DNA of 29,854 bases from an uncultured Bacteroidaceae bacterium (GTDB lineage Bacteria; Bacteroidota; Bacteroidia; Bacteroidales; Bacteroidaceae): the NCBI GenBank assembly GCA_904501775.1, contig CAJGCJ010000008.1:1-29854 (forward strand), given 5' to 3'. Within the stretch, counting starts at the first letter, position 1. The number at the start of each line of letters is the position of its first letter. Below are positions 14,945 to 21,650 of this stretch, one piece after another. Made by a program: the position numbers and the translations under genes. The notes beneath the pieces were generated by a model. The model searched no databases. It was not told where the DNA came from and saw nothing but the letters and a program-made list of their open reading frames with translations.

Positions 14945-16047
14945 CTTTCCTTAATTATTGTTATATCTCCTTTTGTAACACCGAAGAGCTTATACTCACC
15001 GTTTATATATTCTAAAATGCCGTCAATGTGCTCACGGTTCACATCGGTAATAAAAATCTGTCCGAATTTATCCCCGGCAACCAGATTGATTATCTTCTCG
15101 ACACGCCCTGAGTCGAGCTTGTCAAAGATATCATCGAGCAGGAGCAAAGGAGTTTCACCTCCTTTACGACGAAGGAAATCGTACTGAGCAAGTTTCAACG
15201 ACACCAGATAGCTCTTATTCTGTCCCTGAGACCCCTCTTTCTTTATCGGATAACCATCGAGCTGCATAAGAAGTTCATCGCGGTGCACACCTTTTGTTGT
15301 GTGGCCCAGACGTCTGTCGTTGACACGCGACTCGAGCAACAGGCTGCCAAGATTTCCGTCGTCAACATCAGAGCGATAGCAGATGGAGACCTTCTCGTTG
15401 CCACCTGTGATATAAGAATGGAACTCCTCGAAAATGGGAGTCAGTTCCTCGACAAAACGCTTACGTCCCTCGTAGACACGTTGTGCCTCGACAACCATCA
15501 TATCTTCCATCAGCGACATCATCTCGGCATCGGGGGCATATTCGGCACGCAGCATCACATTGCGCTGGGCCAGAGACTTGTTGTAACGGATAAGCGCACT
15601 GAGGTACTCGCGGTCATATTGCGATATCACCACATCCATAAAACGCCTGCGCTCGTCACTGCCACCTGCAATAAGTTCATTGTCAGCCGGCGACACCATC
15701 ACAAGAGGGATAGTACCTATATGCTCCGAGAAACGCTCATAGCTCTTTTTGTTCCTCTTTATCTGTTTCTTCTCGCCACGCTTGAGTCCACAGGAAATCT
15801 CAGAGTCAATTCCGCTGTCACTTGTATAGAATCCCTGTATAAGGAAAAACGGGTTTTCGTGTTTTATATTGGAGCTGTCAACCGCGCTCAAGGCACTTTT
15901 GCAGAACGAAAGATAATATATGGCATCGAGTAGGTTAGTTTTGCCCATACCGTTACTGCCTATAAAACAGTTTATCTTGCCCGAAAAGGCAAGAGCGACA
16001 TCGGCAAGATTCCTATAATTCAATACAGAAATACTGTTAAGTAACAT
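14941..16047 (-). CDS. recF: DNA replication and repair protein RecF
   Basis: RecF is an SMC-like ATPase that, with RecO and RecR, loads RecA onto gapped DNA. The 368-residue protein has Walker A GSNGMGKTN (30-38), the signature GSQGQNKSY (272-280) and Walker B LLLLDDIFDKLD (301-312), plus TKGVHRDEL (251-259). The frame extends to 16110, but the ATG at 16047 begins the family N-terminus MLLNSISVLNYRNL; the upstream part is hydrophobic and unrelated. It is first in the eight-gene leftward run that ends at 9810. A weak -7-like sequence (minus-strand CATATTTG, 16087-16080) lies 33 bp upstream. Confidence 0.97.
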   Translation of the reverse strand: MLLNSISVLNYRNLADVALAFSGKINCFIGSNGMGKTNLLDAIYYLSFCKSALSAVDSSNIKHENPFFLIQGFYTSDSGIDSEISCGLKRGEKKQIKRNKKSYERFSEHIGTIPLVMVSPADNELIAGGSDERRRFMDVVISQYDREYLSALIRYNKSLAQRNVMLRAEYAPDAEMMSLMEDMMVVEAQRVYEGRKRFVEELTPIFEEFHSYITGGNEKVSICYRSDVDDGNLGSLLLESRVNDRRLGHTTKGVHRDELLMQLDGYPIKKEGSQGQNKSYLVSLKLAQYDFLRRKGGETPLLLLDDIFDKLDSGRVEKIINLVAGDKFGQIFITDVNREHIDGILEYINGEYKLFGVTKGDITIIKER

Positions 16048-16171
16048 TATATTATCAATTATTACTCGCGAAGATAATACAAATATGCCGCTTACAGCCA
16101 CTAAAAGCAATATATTTTCCTTTACAATACAAAAAAAACATTTATAATTTTCTGACTACAAAAATTTTGAT

Positions 16172-16179
16172 TAATTTCG
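16172..16179 (+). promoter_or_regulatory. Possible -7 box for the TPR-ribH unit
   Basis: TAATTTCG differs from TAnnTTTG at one position and lies 64 bp before the start codon. The 20 bases before the ATG at 16244 consist of AAAAT-like repeats, an A-rich leader without a Shine-Dalgarno site, which in Bacteroidetes goes with strong translation. Confidence 0.3.
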
Positions 16180-16243
16180 CGCATATTTTGCGACTATAAT
16201 ATCTCATCCGGTAGAAAAGATTAAAAAATAAAATAAAATAAAA

Positions 16244-16930
16244 ATGAGCACAAAACAGACAGAGCAGGCACCTATCGCAGTTGACGAGGTGTTGAGCAAA
16301 TCAGAGGCATTTGTCCTCAAAAATAAGAGCATTATCATTGGTGCAGTAGCTGCTATCGTTATACTTATTACAGGCAGCATCATCTACAACAACTATGTAG
16401 CAATCCCCGCCGAGAAAGAGGCAGCAGAGGCATTGTTCCCCGCACAGGCACTCTTTGAGGCAGGCTCATATCAGGAGGCACTCGATGGCGACGGTACAAA
16501 CCTCGGTTTCATTGCAATAGCAGATGAGTACAGCAGCACTACAAGCGGCAACATCGCAAACGCATACGCAGGTTTGTCACTTGCACAGTTGGGCAAATAC
16601 GAGGAGGCAATCCCCTACCTCAAGAGCTTTGACGGCAACGACCAGTTGGTTGCACCCGCAGTTATCGGCGCATTGGGCAACTGCTATGCACAGATAGGCG
16701 ACAACAGCGCAGCTGTAAAGAGCTTTACCAACGCTGCTTCAATGGCCAACAACAACACAATCAGCGCATATTACCTTATGCAAGCTGCTGCCATCTACGA
16801 GCAGGAGGGTAAAAACGCAAAGGCACTCGACCTTTACGAAGACATCAAGAAGAAGTACCCTACCGCAATCAAGAGCGAGCAGTTCCAGCAGGGTATTGAT
16901 ATTGAGAAATACATCAACCGCGTTAAGTAA
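16244..16930 (+). CDS. TPR-containing membrane-anchored protein
   Basis: This protein of 228 residues has a cytoplasmic N-terminus (about 1-28), a single membrane helix (about 30-48, IIIGAVAAIVILITGSII) and an extracytoplasmic domain with at least two or three TPR-like repeats: ANAYAGLSLAQLGKYEEAIP, VIGALGNCYAQIGDNSAAVK and SAYYLMQAAAIYEQEGKNAK. The layout resembles E. coli YfgM, an ancillary SecYEG-translocon protein, but that is architecture only. Codon use is narrow (Ala mostly GCA), which together with the A-rich leader suggests high expression. It lies upstream of ribH, separated by a strong hairpin. The function is unknown. Confidence 0.85.
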   Translation: MSTKQTEQAPIAVDEVLSKSEAFVLKNKSIIIGAVAAIVILITGSIIYNNYVAIPAEKEAAEALFPAQALFEAGSYQEALDGDGTNLGFIAIADEYSSTTSGNIANAYAGLSLAQLGKYEEAIPYLKSFDGNDQLVAPAVIGALGNCYAQIGDNSAAVKSFTNAASMANNNTISAYYLMQAAAIYEQEGKNAKALDLYEDIKKKYPTAIKSEQFQQGIDIEKYINRVK

Positions 16931-16936
16931 GACATA

Positions 16937-16976
16937 AAACAAAGAAAGGCGGCTTTAGAGCCGCCTTTCTTTGTTT
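16937..16976 (+). terminator. Strong hairpin between TPR gene and ribH
   Basis: An 18-bp perfect stem (AAACAAAGAAAGGCGGCT, 16937-16954, and its complement 16959-16976) encloses a TTAG loop and ends in TTTCTTTGTTT. It looks like an intrinsic terminator, yet only 29 bp separate it from the ribH ATG and I see no TAnnTTTG promoter there, so ribH probably depends on read-through. Confidence 0.85.
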
Positions 16977-17005
16977 ATAATAAAAACCAGATAAAAAACA
17001 ACAAT

Positions 17006-17488
17006 ATGGCAACCGAACTCCACAACCTATCAGATTACGACGCAACAAAAGCACCCTCGGGTAAAGGCAAAAAAATTGGTATCGTATATGCAGAATGGAA
17101 CTCAGAGATAACATACGCACTGCGTGACGGTGCCATAGAGACACTGCTCGCCAACGGTGTAGAGAAAGAAGACATAGCATTAGCAAGCGTGCCCGGCAGT
17201 TTCGAACTTATCTACGGTGCATCACAGATGGTAAAAAGCAACAAATACGACAGCGTAATTGCCATAGGATGCGTAATACGAGGCGACACCCCCCACTTCG
17301 ACTATATATGCGAAGGAGTGACACAGGGCCTGTCACAACTGAATATACTGTACAACACACCTGTAATATTCGGCCTCATAACAACCAACAACCTGCTGCA
17401 GGCACAGGAACGCAGCGGTGGTCGCTTAGGCAACAAAGGCGATGAATGCGCAGTGACCGCATTACACATGATGGCACAGGATTGGTAA
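17006..17488 (+). CDS. ribH: 6,7-dimethyl-8-ribityllumazine synthase
   Basis: RibH condenses 5-amino-6-ribitylaminouracil with 3,4-dihydroxybutanone 4-phosphate in the penultimate step of riboflavin synthesis. The 160-residue protein has the motifs AEWNSEIT (29-36), SVPGSFELIYGA (61-72), GCVIRGDTPHFDYI (88-101, catalytic His97) and GGRLGNKGDECA (138-149), the phosphate-binding and subunit-contact region. It lies after the TPR gene and its hairpin, 4 bp before the ATP-grasp-like gene. No other rib genes are in the window. Confidence 0.97.
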   Translation: MATELHNLSDYDATKAPSGKGKKIGIVYAEWNSEITYALRDGAIETLLANGVEKEDIALASVPGSFELIYGASQMVKSNKYDSVIAIGCVIRGDTPHFDYICEGVTQGLSQLNILYNTPVIFGLITTNNLLQAQERSGGRLGNKGDECAVTALHMMAQDW

Positions 17489-17492
17489 CAAC

Positions 17493-18596
17493 ATGAGACG
17501 CCTTCTACTATTCAACAGCTCAAACGACCTTGCATTGGCAACGGGAACGCATGAATACATTGCACCGAAAAGCGTTGCCAAAATGGAAAAGGAGCTTGCG
17601 ACACTGCCCGCATGGTGGGGCGAAGAGGGCGACGCAGTCATTGTCGGCTGCAGCGAAGATGCAGCAACAGCATCAGAATTCTTTGCACAACACAACAAAA
17701 AGATACTTTTCACCTCGGACGAAGAGGGATATGATGCCCTGTGCAAACGCGCGGGGCATAACTTTATCCCCTGCCCATGGGGGTGGAGTAAAGCCACTGC
17801 CGAAAGATTCCTGAAATTCGGTGTACCTGTACCCCTGATACCCGACAACAACAGTTTAGAGACAATACGCAGCCTGTCGAGCCGCGAATTTGCAGCCGAT
17901 TACATAAAAGAACTTTTGGCAGAAGCCAAAGGACAAGGGCTGTCGGATATGCTTGTAGGCAGCAAAATGCGTTTTATTCATTCATTGGACGAACTGGAGA
18001 TTACAGAACGTACCATCTTCAAATCGCCATGGTCGAGCAGCGGACGCGGAGTATTCTCGGCCGACTCACTGGACGCCCCCTCCATACGCGAAAAGCTGAC
18101 AGGATTCATCAAGCGGCAGGGAGGATTCATTGCCGACAAGCTATACAACAAGATTCTCGACTTTGCCCTTGAATACAACATCAGCACCGGTGGAGAGGTC
18201 ACATTTTTAGGCTTTTCGGTATTTGTCGCAGGCGAGAACGGCTACTACGGATATAACATCGTAACATCACAAGCCGATTTGCGCGATATGATAATATCCA
18301 AAGGTTGCAACGAGGATATGCTCAATTGGCTCATCGAGACCCACAGACGACTATTGCATCATGGACTTGCACATAAATACTCGGGGCCTGTCGGAATTGA
18401 CCTGCTCTTGGCAAACGAAGGCAACGGCATAACGATTCACCCATGCATAGAGATAAACTTAAGAATGAACATGGGCATATTGGCAATATGCGTAAACAAC
18501 AGTGGCGAGGATAATCGGATGCTTGTCCCTTACCGCAGCAACGGCTTTACAGCCGAAGTCAAAGAGGGCAGACTTATCATTGGATACAACAGGTAA
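17493..18596 (+). CDS. ATP-grasp-like protein of unknown function
   Basis: This protein of 367 residues has no signal or membrane segment, so it should be cytoplasmic. I do not recognise a named family. Two features suggest an ATP-grasp enzyme: IFKSPWSSSGRGVFS (175-189), which resembles the lysine plus glycine-rich loop that holds the ATP phosphates, and GPVGIDLLL (298-306) followed by HPCIEINLRMNMG (316-328), where Glu320-x-Asn322-x-Arg324 has the spacing of magnesium-binding ExNxR motifs. Such enzymes ligate a carboxylate to an amine or thiol. The N-terminal NSSNDLALATGTHEYIAP is unusual and may mark substrate binding. It starts 4 bp after ribH, so it is probably co-translated, which gives a weak hint of flavin-related chemistry. 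Confidence 0.65.
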   Translation: MRRLLLFNSSNDLALATGTHEYIAPKSVAKMEKELATLPAWWGEEGDAVIVGCSEDAATASEFFAQHNKKILFTSDEEGYDALCKRAGHNFIPCPWGWSKATAERFLKFGVPVPLIPDNNSLETIRSLSSREFAADYIKELLAEAKGQGLSDMLVGSKMRFIHSLDELEITERTIFKSPWSSSGRGVFSADSLDAPSIREKLTGFIKRQGGFIADKLYNKILDFALEYNISTGGEVTFLGFSVFVAGENGYYGYNIVTSQADLRDMIISKGCNEDMLNWLIETHRRLLHHGLAHKYSGPVGIDLLLANEGNGITIHPCIEINLRMNMGILAICVNNSGEDNRMLVPYRSNGFTAEVKEGRLIIGYNR

Positions 18597-18662
18597 ACAG
18601 CAGTTGCATAAAGAAACCGCACCGCATTTACATCAAACAGCAAGAACAGCTATCTATGTACA

Positions 18663-18708
18663 TATAAAACGAAAGCCCGTCTGCATGCAGACGGGCTTTC
18701 GTTTTATA
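18663..18708. terminator. 46-nt perfect palindrome, bidirectional terminator
   Basis: Positions 18663-18685 are the exact reverse complement of 18686-18708, with GCCCGTCTGCA next to the centre and AAAAC/GTTTT ends. As RNA either strand forms a long GC-rich hairpin with a U-rich tail. It separates the convergent ATP-grasp and secG transcripts. Confidence 0.9.
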
Positions 18709-18726
18709 ACCTTTTAATACGCTCTA

Positions 18727-19080
18727 TTAGTTCGCGCTCTCTACAGGTGCGTCAACAGGATCTGTAGCAGGCTGTGAGAAATCGGGAGCCACCTCGGGGT
18801 TCACCATCTGGGTCTCAACTGCCTCTTGCTGGAGGATACTCTCGTTTGAAACAACTTCGCCCGATACACTCTTTGAAGCACAGATGCTCACTACTGCAAT
18901 GAAGACAGCAAGACTCCATGTAGCTTTCTCAAGGAAATCAGTTGTCTTTCTAACACCCATAATCTGGTTAGATGAAGCGAAGCTTGAAGCCAAGCCACCA
19001 CCCTTAGAGTTCTGAATAAGAACGATCAAGCACATCAATATTGATGCCAATACAATTAAGATAACACAAAGTGTATACAT
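18727..19080 (-). CDS. secG: Preprotein translocase subunit SecG
   Basis: SecG is the small accessory subunit of the SecYEG channel in the inner membrane. The 117-residue protein has two membrane helices (about 3-23 and 53-70) joined by the conserved loop LIQNSKGGGLASSFASS (20-36) and the segment KTTDFLEKATWSLA. After the second helix comes an acidic, Val/Pro/Glu-rich tail of about 45 residues, longer than in E. coli SecG, as is usual for Bacteroidetes. It is last in the leftward unit, 101 bp after the TPR-like gene; that gap is A/T-rich and could hold a separate promoter, though I see no full consensus. Confidence 0.94.
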   Translation of the reverse strand: MYTLCVILIVLASILMCLIVLIQNSKGGGLASSFASSNQIMGVRKTTDFLEKATWSLAVFIAVVSICASKSVSGEVVSNESILQQEAVETQMVNPEVAPDFSQPATDPVDAPVESAN

Positions 19081-19181
19081 TTTCTATTATTTTTTTAATT
19101 ATTTTTATCTACACAACAAAAGCACGAAACGAAACAAAGTTCTTCAAAAACATACGATTATCCAAGAAAGAAACTATATGT

Positions 19182-19898
19182 TCACGACTCTTTTCGTTTC
19201 CCGTACTTAACTATTTTTTCCAAAAATCTTATTTGGTCTGCAAAGTAACGGTTTTTATTCGGATATTCCAAACATAATCGGCGAATAATTTCAAGAGCCT
19301 TGTCATATTTACCCTGTTTAATGTAAATATTAGCAAGGGTTTCCGTAAAAAATGAAGTTTCGGGCATCTCATCTGCGACAGAGTCGACAAACTCTTCTTT
19401 TTGTTCGTTCTCACTACGCAATTGAAGCACTATACGTTCATTGTCGCACGACAAGAAGTCGTCAATCAAAGATTGTCCGCGCATTTTTGGCAGATCCTCC
19501 TCGGCAGGGGCATTGTCGGAGAGATAGGCCGACACATAATCCACTGCAGCTGCTCCTTCTGCCTCAAGAGAGAGTTTGTTCTGCGGCAACGTATCAAGGA
19601 ATGCATCAATGAGGCTCATTGTCCTGTCGACCGATATATCCTTGTCGGTCTCCTCTACCGGCACAGGGAATCCATAACCCTCCATTAGTTCAAACAGCAC
19701 CCATCTGTTCTTAAGATAGAGTGCCGCCTTGCGCATCTCTTTGCCGAACTCAATATCGTGGAGCAAATAAAGATTACGCAGCATCAATATACGAGCCGCA
19801 TCGAAATAGGGATATTTGGCCACCAACATCCTCAGCTTATACAACGACTCGCGATCGAGGCTGTCTGCATGCGCAATATATGAAGCAAGACTCTCCAT
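19182..19898 (-). CDS. TPR-like protein of unknown function
   Basis: This protein of 238 residues has no signal peptide or membrane helix. The first 90 residues are helical (ESLYKLRMLVAKYPYFDAAR, ILMLRNLYLLHDIEFGKEMR), an acidic middle part follows (about 90-180), and a single clear TPR-like unit lies near the C-terminus (FTETLANIYIKQGKYDKALE), then a basic end. Proteins like this are found between lptE and secG in Bacteroidales, as far as I recall, so the family is conserved but unnamed. It probably is a cytoplasmic scaffold; no activity can be inferred. It starts 6 bp after the lptE stop. Confidence 0.78.
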   Translation of the reverse strand: MESLASYIAHADSLDRESLYKLRMLVAKYPYFDAARILMLRNLYLLHDIEFGKEMRKAALYLKNRWVLFELMEGYGFPVPVEETDKDISVDRTMSLIDAFLDTLPQNKLSLEAEGAAAVDYVSAYLSDNAPAEEDLPKMRGQSLIDDFLSCDNERIVLQLRSENEQKEEFVDSVADEMPETSFFTETLANIYIKQGKYDKALEIIRRLCLEYPNKNRYFADQIRFLEKIVKYGKRKES

Positions 19899-19904
19899 CC
19901 TTGT

Positions 19905-20429
19905 TTACCAGTTTGCTACAGCTGCGTTGAAAATCGACTCAACAATCTCCTTTATAATCTGTGTCACAAGCTCGTCCTGTACCGACTCGAGCGACTGGCT
20001 TGCATCGAAATCGCGAGTTGCCGAGAATTGTTTCTCGAAGTCCTCTTCGTGATTGGTATTATTGGTGAAACGCACATTCACAGTCACCTTCAACTGCACC
20101 ATAGCAGAATAGCCGTCCGAAGATATCGACTTATTGAACTGATCGTATGCAACAATCTCACCTGCTAGTTGAAGGTCACCTCCACGAGGCACCTGAACCA
20201 ACTTGGTCTGTTGGATAAAGACATCACTCAGAGTCTCGTTAAGCATTGCAGCCATAGGACCCCACTGGTAGGCAGCGCGATTCTGAAATGTCTCGAGCGA
20301 GATTGTCCTGACCTTCGTATAATCAATTGAAGCACCTGTAAGCTTATAACTTACCTTGCAACCGACAAATGCCAACAACATAAGCGGCAGCATCACAACA
20401 AGCATCTTTCTTATCTTATTCGATACCAT
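19905..20429 (-). CDS. lptE: LptE family LPS-assembly lipoprotein
   Basis: LptE is the outer-membrane lipoprotein that plugs the LptD barrel during LPS transport. The 174-residue protein starts with a lipoprotein signal peptide whose lipobox ends FVGC (Cys24). The mature part shows the family pattern: the short YKLTGASIDYTKVRTISLET after the cysteine, a helix with LNETLSDVFIQQTKL, and a strand-rich C-terminal half typical of Bacteroidetes LptE. The start may be the ATG at 20429 or the one at 20405; the former overlaps the upstream regulator gene by 14 bp and implies translational coupling. No lptD is in the window. Confidence 0.88.
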   Translation of the reverse strand: MVSNKIRKMLVVMLPLMLLAFVGCKVSYKLTGASIDYTKVRTISLETFQNRAAYQWGPMAAMLNETLSDVFIQQTKLVQVPRGGDLQLAGEIVAYDQFNKSISSDGYSAMVQLKVTVNVRFTNNTNHEEDFEKQFSATRDFDASQSLESVQDELVTQIIKEIVESIFNAAVANW

Positions 20430-21621
20430 ATTCGCGTATTTTTCTATAAAGTGTACGTTCCGATATATTCAATTCCTTTGCTGCACCACGTCTGCGTCCA
20501 CGATGACGCTCCAATGCAGCTGTTATAGCCTTCTTTTCCATCTCGTCGAGCGAGAGTGTCTCCTCGACATAATTGTCGACATCCTCTACAACCTCGCGGA
20601 CAACAGGAGTAGCCAATTGTATGGTAGGATGCTGAAGTTCATGTGCAGGATAATACTGGACACTCTCTTGAGTATTGCTTACGCGACCGTCCATAAGTTC
20701 CTTCACCTGATTCCTCAGTTCTGTTATGTCACGTCTCATATCAAACAGCACGCTGTACAGTATCTCGCGCTCGCTTTCAAAAGAGCGTCCGCCGCCTCCA
20801 TGGCTTTTAGCAACAGCAGGCAGATTGACCGTCTGCTGCGGAAGATACCCTTTTATGACATCGGCAGTTATTTTTCTATTGAGTTCAAGGATAGATATCT
20901 GCTCGGCTACATTCTTAAGCTGTCTGATATTACCCGGCCATGAATAGCTTTTCAAAGCCTCTTTTGCTGCATCATCCAATTCGAGACGCGGAACATTATA
21001 TTTTGCCGAAAAGTCCAGCACAAACTTCTTGAAAAGCAGCAGCACATCGTCACCGCGCTTACGCAGTGGAGGCACATTCACCGGTACTGTATTCAATCGA
21101 TAATAGAGGTCTTCACGAAAGCGGCCGTTCGCTATTGCCTCGGGCAGATTCACATTGGTTGCACACACTATGCGCACATCGGTCTTCTCGACCTTAGACG
21201 AGCCCACACGCATAAACTCACCGTTCTCGAGCACACGCAACAGACGGGCCTGTGTAGACATAGGCAGCTCGCCCACCTCGTCGAGGAAGATTGTACCTCC
21301 GTCGGCCTCACTGAAGTATCCCTTACGTTCGCTCACAGCATCGGTAAAGGCTCCTTTCACATGACCGAAGAGTTCGGAGTCTATAGTACCTTCGGGAATA
21401 GCTCCGCAGTTGACTGCGAAATATTTACCGTGTTTTCTTGCACTGTTTGTATGTATTATTTGAGGAAAGAACTCCTTGCCGACACCACTTTCACCTGTAA
21501 TAAGCACAGTGAGGTCGGTCTTTGCAACCTGAACAGCCGTATCTATGGCACGCAGCAAAGCAGAATCATTGCCTATGATTCCAAACTGCTGCTTAACCAT
21601 CTGTATATTATTCATTTCCAT
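20416..21621 (-). CDS. Sigma-54-type transcriptional activator without sensor domain
   Basis: This 401-residue protein is a bacterial enhancer-binding protein. After about 15 residues it enters an AAA+ domain with Walker A GESGVGKE (43-50), the sigma-54 contact loop GAFTDA (90-95), Walker B IFLDEVGE (111-118), and FREDLYYRLN (168-177) with the arginine finger region and sensor II at SWPGNIRQLKN (227-237). A Fis-type HTH lies at 358-400. There is no N-terminal receiver, PAS or GAF domain, so control must come from another protein or expression level. The loop reads GAFTDA instead of GAFTGA, with the key Thr kept. It overlaps lptE and is 29 bp after the SLC13 gene. Its targets are unknown. Confidence 0.93.
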   Translation of the reverse strand: MEMNNIQMVKQQFGIIGNDSALLRAIDTAVQVAKTDLTVLITGESGVGKEFFPQIIHTNSARKHGKYFAVNCGAIPEGTIDSELFGHVKGAFTDAVSERKGYFSEADGGTIFLDEVGELPMSTQARLLRVLENGEFMRVGSSKVEKTDVRIVCATNVNLPEAIANGRFREDLYYRLNTVPVNVPPLRKRGDDVLLLFKKFVLDFSAKYNVPRLELDDAAKEALKSYSWPGNIRQLKNVAEQISILELNRKITADVIKGYLPQQTVNLPAVAKSHGGGGRSFESEREILYSVLFDMRRDITELRNQVKELMDGRVSNTQESVQYYPAHELQHPTIQLATPVVREVVEDVDNYVEETLSLDEMEKKAITAALERHRGRRRGAAKELNISERTLYRKIREYGIE

Positions 21622-21650
21622 AGTACCTGCATTTTATTTTGATACACCGC

